Source of the DNA: Halomarina halobia
Lineage (GTDB): Archaea > Halobacteriota > Halobacteria > Halobacteriales > Haloarculaceae
DNA length: 64,000 nucleotides
Reading direction: 5' to 3'
Assembly (NCBI RefSeq): GCF_029338575.1
Contig: NZ_CP119992.1
Location: 1,612,001-1,676,000, forward strand
Position 1 is the first letter of the stretch. Each line of letters starts with the position of its first letter. This document shows, one piece after another, positions 45,836 through 56,098 of the stretch. The notes beneath the pieces are model-generated. The model was not told the DNA's origin. It saw only the letters and a list, made by a program, of their open reading frames with translations, and did no database searches. The translations under genes were made by a program, and so were the position numbers.

Positions 45836-47701
45836 ATGGCAACCGAATCCGAGTCGGGGGGTGACCCCGAGTACGTGGCGGTCGCGGACCTCGCCGATCT
45901 GGAGCGGGACGGGGTCGCCGTCGTCGGTGCGGACGGGCGGGCGGTCGCGCTGTTCCACCACGAGGGCGAGGTGTACGCGGTCGACAACCGCTGTCCGCAC
46001 ATGGGCTTTCCCCTCGCCCGCGGCACCGTCGAGGACGGCATCCTCACCTGCCACTGGCACCACGCGCGCTTCGAACTGGAGGAGGGCGACACGTTCGACA
46101 TCTGGGCGGACGACGTGCAGACGTTCCCCGTCGAGGTGCGCGACGGACGCGTCCTCATCGACCCGAACCCCGAACCGGACGTGCCGCCCGCCGTCCACTG
46201 GCGCAACCGTCTCGCCGACGGCCTCCGCGAGAACCTCCGGCTGGTGATGGCGAAGGCCGTCGTCGGCCTCGACGAGGAGGGCCGCCGGGCGCTGACCGAT
46301 CCGGAGCGGGCGGGCGGCGAGGGGGGCGAGCCGCTCGCGGACGGCTTCCGCACGCCGGTCGAGACGGCCGTCAACTTCGGCACCCGCTACCGAGAGATGG
46401 GGTGGGGTCGCGGCCTGACCACCCTCGGCTGCATGGCGAACCTCCACGCCGACGTCGGCGGGCGCGACAAGCGCCGCGCGATGTTCCTCGGCGTGCGCGA
46501 GGTGGCCGCCGAGGCCGCGGGCGAACCGCCGCGCTTCGGCCAGTACGCCTTCGACAACCGGGACCTCCCGAAGGAGCGGCTGAAGGAGTGGTTCCGCGAC
46601 TGCGTGGAGGTCCGGGACGCCGACGGCGCGGAGCGCGTCCTCCTGACCGCGCTCGCCAACCTCGAGGAGGAGGCCGTCGCGGACGTGCTGTTCACCGCCG
46701 CGACGGACCACCTCTACATGAACGCGGGGCACACGCTCGACTTCGTCAACAAGGCGTTCGAGACGCTCGATCACGTCGGGTTCGACGACCACGCCGACGC
46801 CGTCCTCGCCTCCACGGTGCGACAGCTGACCGGCGCGACGCGCTCCGAGGAGCTGTCCTCGTGGCGGCAGCCAGTCGACATCGCGTCGCTGTGCTTCGAC
46901 GCGCACGACCTGCTGCCCGACCTCGTCGCGGCGGGGGAGGGGAGGGCGTGGGAGCGCCCGGACGGGTTCGTCGAGACGCTCCTCTCGGACGATCCCGAGG
47001 CGATCGTCGACGCCCTGGCCGACGCGATCCGCGAGGGCGCGACGACGACGCAGCTCGCGGACGCCGTGGCGCGCGCGGCGACCCGACGCGTGGCGTACTT
47101 CGCGACGAACAACGAGTTCTCCGACTGGAACACCGTCCACCACACGTTCACCTACGCCAACGCGGTCCACCGGGCGACACTTCGGACCGACGCGGTCGAA
47201 CTCTACCGCGGCTGCTTCGACGCCGCGATGAGCGTCTACCTCGACCGGTTCCTCAACACCCCGCGCGCGCCCCTCCCGACGCCGGGGGAGTCCGACCGCG
47301 ATCCGGGCGAGGTCCGCGAGGAGCTGCTGTCCTGCTTCGACGAGCAGGGGAAGGTCAACCGCGCCGCGGCGCTCGTGTGCGAGTACTTCGACGTCTGCGA
47401 GTCCGCGGACTCGCGGGCCCGTCGGACTGCGTCCGACGACGGTGGCGGCGATACGGACGACCTCAAGCGGACGCTCGGCCGCGGCCTGCTGCGCGAGGAC
47501 GCCGGGTTCCACACGCTCCAGAACGTCGAGGCCGCGTTCCGCCGGTTCGAGGCGGTCGAGGAGGACGAGGAGCGCCGCCTCGCGCTGATGGCCACCGCCC
47601 GCTACATGGCGGCGCACTTCCCGACCCGGCGGGAGGCCGAACAGACGTTCTCCATCGCGACGCGGCTACACCGCGGCGAGCGGCTCCACGAGGTGGAGTG
47701 A
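45836..47701 (+). CDS. Rieske 2Fe-2S protein fused to a large helical His-rich domain
   Basis: A 621-residue protein. The first 110 residues are a Rieske ferredoxin domain: NRCPHMGFPL and TCHWHHARFELE supply the C-x-H...C-x2-H ligands, with DVQTFPVEVRDGRVLI as the last strand. The remaining roughly 500 residues are alpha-helical and rich in conserved-looking His: ATDHLYMNAGHTLDFVNK, DWNTVHHTFTYANAVHR and ARYMAAHFPTRREAEQTFSI. No membrane segment or known oxygenase iron site (D-x2-H-x4-H) is apparent. I do not recognise the second domain; a redox enzyme fed by the Rieske cluster is likely. An in-frame palindrome-encoded insertion lies near residue 525. Divergent from dnaJ. Confidence 0.75.
   Translation: MATESESGGDPEYVAVADLADLERDGVAVVGADGRAVALFHHEGEVYAVDNRCPHMGFPLARGTVEDGILTCHWHHARFELEEGDTFDIWADDVQTFPVEVRDGRVLIDPNPEPDVPPAVHWRNRLADGLRENLRLVMAKAVVGLDEEGRRALTDPERAGGEGGEPLADGFRTPVETAVNFGTRYREMGWGRGLTTLGCMANLHADVGGRDKRRAMFLGVREVAAEAAGEPPRFGQYAFDNRDLPKERLKEWFRDCVEVRDADGAERVLLTALANLEEEAVADVLFTAATDHLYMNAGHTLDFVNKAFETLDHVGFDDHADAVLASTVRQLTGATRSEELSSWRQPVDIASLCFDAHDLLPDLVAAGEGRAWERPDGFVETLLSDDPEAIVDALADAIREGATTTQLADAVARAATRRVAYFATNNEFSDWNTVHHTFTYANAVHRATLRTDAVELYRGCFDAAMSVYLDRFLNTPRAPLPTPGESDRDPGEVREELLSCFDEQGKVNRAAALVCEYFDVCESADSRARRTASDDGGGDTDDLKRTLGRGLLREDAGFHTLQNVEAAFRRFEAVEEDEERRLALMATARYMAAHFPTRREAEQTFSIATRLHRGERLHEVE
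47401..47437. repeat. Palindromes inserted in frame in the Rieske gene
   Basis: GTCCGCGGAC (47401-47410) and GTCGGAC TGC GTCCGAC (47421-47437) are perfect palindromes encoding the low-complexity stretch SADSRARRTASDDGGGD. The second resembles the one in the acyl-CoA synthetase gene (28748-28763). Confidence 0.5.
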
Positions 47702-47773
47702 GGACGGGACCGCTCGCGAGCCGTTTCGGGACTGTTCCAGTTGTTTTATTCCAGACGTGGTTGTACGACGGGC

Positions 47774-48574
47774 ATGGCAGAGACCACCGACGACTACGAG
47801 AACCTGCGCGTCGAGCGCGACGGTGCCGCGGGGCGGATCGTGATGGACAGCACGAGCGACTTCAACTCGCTCAACCCGACGATGGTCGAGGAACTCGTCC
47901 ACGCCGCCACCGAGCTGAGCGAGGACGACGCGGTCCGGTGTCTGGTCCTCACCGGGACGGACGGCGTCTTCTGCGCGGGCGCGGACCTCGCGGGACTCGA
48001 GGGCGACGAGCGGGACGCCCCCGAACTGCGCCGCCTCGCCTCGGCGCTCCACGACGCGATCCTCCAGCTCCACCAGGCCGAGACGCCCCTGGTCGTCGGC
48101 GTCAACGGCGTCGCGGCCGGGGCGGGCTTCAGCCTCGCGCTCGCGGGCGACGCGGTCGTGATGAGCGACGAGGCGCGCCTGGAGTACGCCTACGGTCGCA
48201 TCGGGCTCACGGGCGACGGTGGCTCCACGTTCTGGCTGCCGCGGCTCGTCGGCCTCCGCCGCGCGAAGGAGATCGCCCTCCTCGACGAGCCGATCGACCC
48301 CGACTACGCCGTCGGCCTGGGGCTGGTCACCGAGAGCGTCCCCGCCGCGGAGTTCGACGAGCGCGTCGCCGACTACGCGGAGCGCCTCGCGAGCGGGCCG
48401 ACGGCGGCCCTCGGCGCGACCAAGCGCCTCCTGACCGAGAGCTTCGAGCGCGGGCTGGCGGGACAGCTGGCCGCCGAGACGGACGCCATCGCCGGCGCGG
48501 CCCGAACGGAGGACTACGAGCGCGGCTACGCGGCGTTCTTCGGGAAGGAGGAACCGGAGTTCGTGGGGCGGTAG
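47774..48574 (+). CDS. Enoyl-CoA hydratase/isomerase family protein
   Basis: A 266-residue crotonase-fold protein. The oxyanion-hole strands are GVFCAGADLAGLEGDE and VNGVAAGAGFSLALAGDAVV. In the first active-site position relatives have Glu in the stretch here read RIGLTGDGGSTFWLPRLVGL: as in 2,4-dienoyl or PaaG-type isomerases, Asp/Gly replace one catalytic Glu, so isomerase or another crotonase reaction is as likely as hydration. A TATA-like TTTTATTC lies about 33 bp before the ATG at 47774. It follows the Rieske gene by 72 bp in the same direction but apparently has its own promoter. Confidence 0.85.
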   Translation: MAETTDDYENLRVERDGAAGRIVMDSTSDFNSLNPTMVEELVHAATELSEDDAVRCLVLTGTDGVFCAGADLAGLEGDERDAPELRRLASALHDAILQLHQAETPLVVGVNGVAAGAGFSLALAGDAVVMSDEARLEYAYGRIGLTGDGGSTFWLPRLVGLRRAKEIALLDEPIDPDYAVGLGLVTESVPAAEFDERVADYAERLASGPTAALGATKRLLTESFERGLAGQLAAETDAIAGAARTEDYERGYAAFFGKEEPEFVGR

Positions 48575-48753
48575 GAGCGCATCGGGGCGGGATCGGCGGG
48601 CTTCGTTCAGTGAACGAGGGCGACGTTTTCGTAGGTTTGAAGTCCCCGTCTCCCGAGCAACGGCGGCAGTCGCACAGAGCTTCTTCTAGGTAGTGATCAA
48701 CTGAAAGCTCTCGTTCACCAGCCTCGTTGGTCAAGGAGGCCGAGTAAATCCGA

Positions 48754-49146
48754 TCACGAATACGCGTCGTTGAACTCGCGTTCCCGGCGCATTAACTCCT
48801 CGACGCCGTGCTCTAAGATGGCCCGTCCCATCGCGGTCGGCCGGTAGTACGTGTAGAAGCCCTGGCTGTCGGCGGTGCGTCGCTGGCGCTTGTCGACGAG
48901 CCCGACGTCGACCAGTTCGTCGAGGTGGTAGTGAAAGTTGTGGGGTTCGACGTCGACCGCCGACTTGAGTTCGGCGGCGCTTAGTTCGTCGTTGACGATG
49001 AGGGTGCGCAGGATGCGAAATCGCGTCGGGTGGCCGATCGCCTGCTGCATGGCGAGGTACTCCTCGAGCGTCAGCCCGCTCTCCTCGGGGAGCGGCGGCT
49101 CCGGCTGACGAACCTCGTCTGTGGGGCGGCGGTCGGTTTCGGCCAT
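48754..49146 (-). CDS. Winged-helix (ArsR-type) transcription regulator
   Basis: A 130-residue regulator. The HTH is AIGHPTRFRILRTLIVNDEL followed by SAAELKSAVDVEPHNFHYHL, where the second helix aligns as recognition helix, then the wing VDKRQRRTADSQGFYTYYRP. No Cys metal-binding box is visible, so it is not a classic metal sensor. A TATA (CTATAACA, minus strand 49166-49173) lies about 26 bp upstream, making the mRNA leaderless. It is divergent from the DUF7509-like gene, and an 11-bp palindrome between them (49193-49203) is a candidate operator, so it probably controls itself and that gene. Confidence 0.82.
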   Translation of the reverse strand: MAETDRRPTDEVRQPEPPLPEESGLTLEEYLAMQQAIGHPTRFRILRTLIVNDELSAAELKSAVDVEPHNFHYHLDELVDVGLVDKRQRRTADSQGFYTYYRPTAMGRAILEHGVEELMRREREFNDAYS

Positions 49147-49192
49147 TGGAATGCCTCGGTTCGAGTGTTATAGCGCCACGTACTTAGTCGTT

Positions 49193-49203
49193 CTCTAGTA
49201 GAG
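49193..49203. promoter_or_regulatory. CTCTA-G-TAGAG palindrome between divergent genes
   Basis: A perfect 11-bp palindrome 47 bp from the regulator's ATG and 54 bp from the ATG of the neighbouring gene, just outside both TATA boxes. That is where a small winged-helix dimer would bind. Confidence 0.4.
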
Positions 49204-49221
49204 GATTACTGAAAACACGAG

Positions 49222-49230
49222 TATTTATAA
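49222..49230 (+). promoter_or_regulatory. TATA box of the DUF7509-like gene
   Basis: TATTTATAA preceded by a GAAAAC BRE-like element; TTTATA starts 33 bp before the ATG at 49257, giving a leader of only a few nucleotides. Confidence 0.55.
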
Positions 49231-49256
49231 GCTAGTGTGCCGGATCACCGAGACGA

Positions 49257-49925
49257 ATGCGGGACCTGATCGTCGACAATCTCCCTCAGGCGGTCGATGA
49301 CTCGGACGCCCTCCCCCCGGTCCGGCGCGAGCGGTTTCTCGTCTACGTGATGGGCCCGTACCGCACGTTCGACGTCGACGCACTGCTGCCAGCGGACGCC
49401 GGCGTTGAGACTGACGCGCCGTCGTTCGCGACGTGGAACGAGGCCAGCGGCGAGTACGCAGAGGACGAGGTGCTACGCCTCCTCCAGGAGACGCGTGACT
49501 GTCTCCGCGACCGTGGCTTCAACGCCTTCCTCGCGATCGACGTCGGAATCTCACTCGACGAGATGGACGCCGCGACAAAGAGTATCGCCTTCGCGCGAGC
49601 GAGCAATGTGACCATTTTCATCGCGCCACGAGTCGGCGACAATCTCGGCGTCGGTATCGAGGTCGGGAGCGTCCTCGAGGACCTGCTGTCGAGCGACGGC
49701 ATGCAGGGGCCAGCGGCCGAGGCCACGCCACCTCAGCGCACGCGGCGGATGATGGTCGCGACCGAGCCGTCGGTGCGGAGTGCGATGCTCGGATCAGTCC
49801 ACGCGCGCTGGGACGCCAGCGTCCGGACGTTCACGGATGCCGCCGACTGCTGTCGGCTCTGCGCACAGTTCTGCACTCACATTCAGAACGAGGAGCGCTA
49901 CGGATCGCTCGACCGCCTCGACTGA
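49257..49925 (+). CDS. DUF7509-like protein, possible deoxyribosyltransferase/TIR-like fold
   Basis: A 222-residue soluble protein. It starts RRERFLVYVMGPYRTFDVDA, where Y-V-M-G-P-Y resembles the Y-x-A-G-P-F strand of nucleoside 2-deoxyribosyltransferases. Later SIAFARASNVTIFIAPRVGD and NLGVGIEVGSVLEDLL resemble that fold's D-x-x-V-A...G-T-x-x-E-I-G segment, with a Glu at the catalytic place. I associate it with the haloarchaeal family DUF7509. The C-terminus has three Cys close together (DCCRLCAQFCTHI). Codon use is less GC-biased than in neighbours, as in accessory genes. A nucleotide- or NAD-cleaving effector is a hypothesis only. Confidence 0.6.
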   Translation: MRDLIVDNLPQAVDDSDALPPVRRERFLVYVMGPYRTFDVDALLPADAGVETDAPSFATWNEASGEYAEDEVLRLLQETRDCLRDRGFNAFLAIDVGISLDEMDAATKSIAFARASNVTIFIAPRVGDNLGVGIEVGSVLEDLLSSDGMQGPAAEATPPQRTRRMMVATEPSVRSAMLGSVHARWDASVRTFTDAADCCRLCAQFCTHIQNEERYGSLDRLD

Positions 49926-50219
49926 AGCGCGCCGAGGAGAAGCCGCCAGTGTGTAGCGAACGTGAATCGAAGTCGCACGCACACGGGAGTCACCGTGAGG
50001 GGTCCGGGATGGTTGCGGAGCTACAGCAAGACGCCGATTTCATAGAGGAAGTCGTCGTACGCGCAGACTACTCAGTGGCGGTGCCCGATAGCCGACAGTA
50101 CACGTCCGAACGCGGACGACGGCACGGTCTCGAAACCCCGTCCGTGCTCGACCGCCCGGTCCATCAGTCGCGGGGTGGGAAACAGAGGGCGAAAACGAGA
50201 TACGACGGTCGACGCGCCG
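49926..50219. other. 294-bp gap between accessory pair and dnaK
   Basis: A frame from ATG 50010 (MVAELQQDADFIEEVVVRAD) has mixed codon use and runs on into the antisense of dnaK, so I do not call it. It might be a fragment of a lost gene. No repeat or terminator-like structure stands out. Confidence 0.4.
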
Positions 50220-52100
<1,881 letters not shown>

Positions 52101-52103
52101 GTT

Positions 52104-52109
52104 ACCTCC
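52104..52109 (-). promoter_or_regulatory. Strong ribosome binding site of dnaK
   Basis: GGAGGT on the minus strand, four bases before the ATG. Most genes in the window lack any Shine-Dalgarno because their messages appear leaderless, so dnaK is set up for leadered, efficient translation. Confidence 0.6.
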
Positions 52110-52235
52110 ACCTACTGTCGTCCGCCCGTTAAACCTTGCTGAATCCCGTCCGAAACCACACGACCCAATCCCACCGCAGTCGTGCGTTTTTCGCGAACCG
52201 CCGTGAGAGACAACCGCGAATTATAAACAGAAGTG

Positions 52236-52940
52236 CTATTCGTCGCCTCCGTCGGACACCGTGACCTGCGCCGGCTTGAGTACCTTCTCCGCCATCTCGT
52301 AGCCCGGCTGGTAGAGGTCGTCGACGGTTCCCTCCGGCCGGTCGCTCTCGACGCGCATCAGCACCTCGTGGCGCTGGGGGTCGACGCTCTCGCCCGGTTC
52401 GGGCGCGATCTCGGTCACGTTCTCCGCCTCGAGAACGTCGTCGAACAGTCGCAACGTGGACTCGACGCCCTCGCGGATGTCGCCCTCCTGCTCCAGGCCC
52501 CGACGGAGGTTGTCCCGCACGTCCACGAGGCGGACGATGAGGTCCTCCGTGGCGCGCCGTCGCTCCTGCTCGCGGCGGCGCTCCTGGCGCTTCTTGTAGT
52601 TACTGAAGTCGGCCTGCGCGCGCTTGAGCTTCGATTCGAGCTCCTCGACCCGCTCGTCGCGCTCGTCGAGTTCCGCCTCCAGTTCGTCGGTCCGAGAGCG
52701 CAGCGCGTCGATCTCCCGGGCGAGCTGTTCGGGCGGGGTCGATTCGACCCGCTCGACGAGGTCCGCTGCCGGCCCCTCCGCCGTCGGCCCGTCGGGGGAC
52801 TCGGCGTCGACCTCCCCCGCGGACTCGTCGGTCCCGTTCGCTTCGTCGCCGTCGGTCTCGCCGGCCTCGCTGGCCTCGTCGGCCGACTCCTCGACCCGCT
52901 CTCGCTCCCGTTCCTGCGGAGACTGCTCGTCGTCGCTCAT
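52236..52940 (-). CDS. grpE: Nucleotide exchange factor GrpE
   Basis: A 234-residue GrpE. The N-terminal 80 residues are an acidic, disordered halophilic extension (ETDGDEANGTDESAGEVDAE). A long helix follows (DALRSRTDELEAELDERDER), then the conserved FSNYKKRQERRREQERRRAT and LVDVRDNLRRGLEQ. The C-terminal beta domain is DPQRHEVLMRVESDRPEGTV and YQPGYEMAEKVLKPAQVTVS. It releases ADP from DnaK. ATG 52940 is supported by GTTTACTC on the minus strand about 31 bp upstream. It is followed by dnaK after 135 bp. Confidence 0.94.
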   Translation of the reverse strand: MSDDEQSPQERERERVEESADEASEAGETDGDEANGTDESAGEVDAESPDGPTAEGPAADLVERVESTPPEQLAREIDALRSRTDELEAELDERDERVEELESKLKRAQADFSNYKKRQERRREQERRRATEDLIVRLVDVRDNLRRGLEQEGDIREGVESTLRLFDDVLEAENVTEIAPEPGESVDPQRHEVLMRVESDRPEGTVDDLYQPGYEMAEKVLKPAQVTVSDGGDE

Positions 52941-53041
52941 TGCCGAAAGGGTGGGCCGGCGGGCGAGTAAACCCACCGGATTCGCGCCGAGGACGGAGCC
53001 GTCCCGTAATCGACAAGAGCGTTGAACGCCGTTCTCCCCCC

Positions 53042-54436
53042 GTGTTCACCCTCGCGTTCGAGGACGGGACCATCCGCGTCGACGGCCCCGAGGACGTCCC
53101 CCTGCCGGGCGTCGAGGCCGACCCGCGGACGAAGACCCGTCGCGCGCCGGCCCACCGCTACGCCGCCCTGCGAGCGGCGCTCGAGGCACGCGGCCTCCCC
53201 TTCGACGACCGCGTGCTCGACGCGCCCGCGCTCGACGTCGCCTCGAGCTACGAGCTCCGCGAGTACCAGCGGGCGGCGCTCGACGCCTGGCGCGACAACC
53301 GCGATCGGGGGGTGCTGGAGCTACCGACCGGGAGCGGCAAGACCGTCGTCGCGATCAAGGCGATCGAGGCGCTCTCCACCGCGACGCTCGTCGTCGTCCC
53401 CACGATCGACCTCCTCGAACAGTGGCGGCGGGAACTCGCGGCGGAGTTCGACCGCCCGATCGGGCAGATGGGCGGCGGCGAGCAGCGGGTCGAGGCGCTG
53501 ACCGTCTCGACGTACGACTCGGCGTACCTCCGCGCCGACGGGATCGGCGACCGCTTCGGCCTCGTCGTCTTCGACGAGGTCCACCACCTCGGCGGCGAGG
53601 GCTACCGCGACATCGCCCGCCTGCTCGCCGCGCCCGCCCGACTCGGCCTCACCGCGACCTTCGAGCGCCCCGACGACGCCCACGAGGTCGTCGCGGACCT
53701 CGTCGGCCCGCGGGTCTACCGACTCGATCCGGAGGATCTCGCGGGCGAGCACCTCGCCCGATACGACATCAAGCGCGTGAGCGTCGAACTCACGCCAGAG
53801 GAGCGCGAGCGGTACGAGGCGGCCCAGGGGACGTTCGTGGACTACCTCGCCCGCTCGGGCATCCAGATGCGCTCGGGGAGCGACTACCAGGAGCTCGTGA
53901 AGCGCTCCGGGAGCGATCCGCGCGCCCGCGAGGCGCTGCTGGCGAAGCAGCGCGCCCGCGACATCTCGATGCACGCGGACGCGAAGGTCGAGGCGCTCGC
54001 CGAGATCTTAGAGTACCACCGCGAGGACCGCGTCATCGTCTTCACCGCCTCGACGGACCTCGTCTACCGCCTCTCCGAGCGCTTCCTGATCCCCTCCATC
54101 ACCCACCAGACCGGGACGGCAGAGCGCCGCGACGTGTTGGAACGGTTCCGCGAGGGGAGCTATCGGCGGGTCGTCACGGCGAACGTCCTCGACGAGGGCG
54201 TGGACGTGCCGGACGCGAACGTGGCGGTCGTCCTCTCCGGCAGCGGCAGCGAGCGTGAGTTCACCCAGCGTCTCGGGCGCGTGCTCCGCCCGAAGAACGC
54301 GAAGGACGGCGGCGGCCCCGGAGCCGCCGCCACGGAGGCCGGCGAGGCGACCCCGGCCCGCGTCGGGCGGGCGCTGCTGTACGAGGTCGTCACCGAGGAG
54401 ACCGCGGAGGAGAACGTGGCCCGGAGGCGGCGCTGA
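53042..54436 (+). CDS. XPB/Rad25-type DNA helicase
   Basis: A 464-residue superfamily 2 helicase with a GTG start at 53042. Walker A is LELPTGSGKTVVAIKAIEAL (about 93-112), Walker B is LVVFDEVHHL, motif III GLTATFERPDDAHEV, and the C-terminal lobe contains VIVFTASTDLVYRLSE, ANVLDEGVDVPDANVAVVLS and the Arg finger FTQRLGRVLRPK. The N-terminal damage-recognition-like domain and position directly before a Bax1 gene identify it as archaeal XPB. The R-E-D motif of canonical XPB reads RPD here. It probably opens DNA in nucleotide excision repair or transcription-coupled events. Its stop overlaps the next ATG by one base (TGATG). Confidence 0.87.
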   Translation: MFTLAFEDGTIRVDGPEDVPLPGVEADPRTKTRRAPAHRYAALRAALEARGLPFDDRVLDAPALDVASSYELREYQRAALDAWRDNRDRGVLELPTGSGKTVVAIKAIEALSTATLVVVPTIDLLEQWRRELAAEFDRPIGQMGGGEQRVEALTVSTYDSAYLRADGIGDRFGLVVFDEVHHLGGEGYRDIARLLAAPARLGLTATFERPDDAHEVVADLVGPRVYRLDPEDLAGEHLARYDIKRVSVELTPEERERYEAAQGTFVDYLARSGIQMRSGSDYQELVKRSGSDPRAREALLAKQRARDISMHADAKVEALAEILEYHREDRVIVFTASTDLVYRLSERFLIPSITHQTGTAERRDVLERFREGSYRRVVTANVLDEGVDVPDANVAVVLSGSGSEREFTQRLGRVLRPKNAKDGGGPGAAATEAGEATPARVGRALLYEVVTEETAEENVARRRR

Positions 54437-55980
54437 TGCTCACGAAGGACCTCCTCCGCGTCTCGCGCCGGGGCGGCGGCTACCGACCGCTGTTCGCCGA
54501 CGCGGACGACGAACCGCTCGCTCGACGCGTCCTCGGCGTCTATCGGGAGCACGTCGGCGAGCCGCGGGCGACGCTGGAGGCGGCGCTCACCGACCTGGAG
54601 CGCGAGGGCGAGGCGTTCAAGCTGATCCGCGGCTTCGCGAAGCTGCTGGACCGCGAGGCGACGTTCGAGACGCGGGCGGCCGTCGATCCCGAGCGCGTCC
54701 GCGACGCCGTCTTCCGACGGGCCGAGGAGCGGGGCGTCGTCACGTCCGACGAGCGCACGGCCGTCCTCCGCGAGGTAGCGGACCGGTTCGGCGTCGCGGC
54801 CGACGAGATCGAGGCCGCGCTCTACGCCGACCTGGACGACCGCCAGGTGCTCGCGACGTTCGAGCCGCGGTGGTCGGCGGCGGGCCTGGTCGAGCAGTAC
54901 AACCTCTCGCTGGCGCAGACGGCGCTGTTCGACGCGACGGAGGTCCGCGTCCGGAGCGCGGACCCGAAGGCGCTCGTCTCGGCGGTCAAGCGCCTGCGGC
55001 TGATGTACGAGATCAGGAAGGTGCCGGACGAGCGCGCGCGGCTCGACGGACACTCGGGGCCGCCCGTCCGCGAGGTGATCGTCACCGGTCCCGACGCGCT
55101 CTTTCGGCGGTCGCGCCGCTACGGGACCCGCTTCGCGCGACTCCTCCGGACCGTGGCGAAGGCCCCGGAGTGGTACCTCGAGGCGGAGATCGACGACCGC
55201 GGCACCGAGCGGCTGCTCGAACTCGACGCCGGCGACGTGACGGTGCCGAACGTCGAGCCGCTCGCGGAACCCGCCTTCGACAGCGGCGTCGAGGCCGACT
55301 TCGCGGCGCGCTTCCGGTCACTCGACCTGGACTGGGACCTGGTTCGGGAGCCGGAGCCGCTGGAGTCGGGCGCGTACGTCGTCATCCCCGACTTCGCGTT
55401 CGACTGGCGACACGCCTCGTTCCGCGTGTTCTTCGAGATAATGGGCTTCTGGACGCCGGAGTACGTCGAGAAGAAGCTCTCGAGGCTGGCGGATCTCGAG
55501 GACGTGGAGCTGCTCGTCGCGGTGGACGAGTCGCTCGGCGTCGGCGAGGAGATAGAGGCGCTCGACCACCGCGTCGTCCCCTACTCGGGGAGCGTCCGCG
55601 TGAAGGACGTCCGCGACGCGCTGCGGCGCTACGAGGAGACGCTCGTGGCGGACGCGGTGGCGGATCTCCCCGACGACCTCGTCCCCGACGCCGACGCGGT
55701 GACGCTCGCCGAACTCGCCGCAGAGTACGGCGTCAGCGAGAGCGCCGTCGAGGAGAAGTCGTTCCCGGCCCACGAGCGCGTGGGGCGGACGCTCGTGCGG
55801 CCGGCGGTGCTCGACGACCTGCGCGGGCGGATCGAGCCGGAGATGTCGCTGTCCGAGGCCGAGGCGGTTCTCGGAGAGGCGGGGATCGACGACGCGAGCG
55901 CGGCGCTCTCGGCGCTGGGGTACCGCGTGGAGTGGAACGGGCTGTCCGGGGGGACCGTCCGCGAGAAGGACGCGCAATGA
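54436..55980 (+). CDS. Bax1 (DUF790), XPB-binding endonuclease
   Basis: A 514-residue DUF790 protein. The N-terminus MLTKDLLRVSRRGGGYRPLF is diagnostic. The nuclease core is VVIPDFAFDWRHASFRVFFE then IMGFWTPEYVEKKL, a PD...E-x-x-G-F-W-T-P-E-Y...K pattern of the PD-(D/E)xK fold. Bax1 binds archaeal XPB and cuts DNA next to the unwound region, so the two act as a helicase-nuclease repair machine in the style of XPB with XPG. The overlapping stop and start indicate translational coupling and near-equal amounts of the partners. All core residues seem intact. Confidence 0.88.
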   Translation: MLTKDLLRVSRRGGGYRPLFADADDEPLARRVLGVYREHVGEPRATLEAALTDLEREGEAFKLIRGFAKLLDREATFETRAAVDPERVRDAVFRRAEERGVVTSDERTAVLREVADRFGVAADEIEAALYADLDDRQVLATFEPRWSAAGLVEQYNLSLAQTALFDATEVRVRSADPKALVSAVKRLRLMYEIRKVPDERARLDGHSGPPVREVIVTGPDALFRRSRRYGTRFARLLRTVAKAPEWYLEAEIDDRGTERLLELDAGDVTVPNVEPLAEPAFDSGVEADFAARFRSLDLDWDLVREPEPLESGAYVVIPDFAFDWRHASFRVFFEIMGFWTPEYVEKKLSRLADLEDVELLVAVDESLGVGEEIEALDHRVVPYSGSVRVKDVRDALRRYEETLVADAVADLPDDLVPDADAVTLAELAAEYGVSESAVEEKSFPAHERVGRTLVRPAVLDDLRGRIEPEMSLSEAEAVLGEAGIDDASAALSALGYRVEWNGLSGGTVREKDAQ

Positions 55981-55981
55981 G

Positions 55982-56090
55982 GGCGAACAGGCGACACGCA
56001 GGGACGCGCGGGGCTGTGTCGCGCGATCGCGGGACCCCGCGCGGTGACTCGTCAGGACACGGGGACACTGGCCGCCCTCTCGTATATAAA
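55982..56090. repeat. Repeat A, copy 3 (109 bp)
   Basis: The left end GGCGAACAGGCGAC begins 2 bp after the Bax1 stop; the middle is GTCGCGCGATCGC (56018-56030); the right end is GACACTGGCCGCCCTCTCG followed by TATAAA (56085-56090). It occupies almost the whole gap between the convergent bax1 and the minus-strand gene ending at 56099. Confidence 0.55.
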
Positions 56091-56098
56091 CGCTCGCG

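Noticed and set aside
48575..48753. Possible transposon end in the gap after the enoyl-CoA hydratase
   Set aside because: The gap is less GC-rich and has a GTTCACTGAACG-like inverted repeat (GTTCAGTGAACG, about 48606-48617), but I find no transposase motif, terminal repeats or target duplication.
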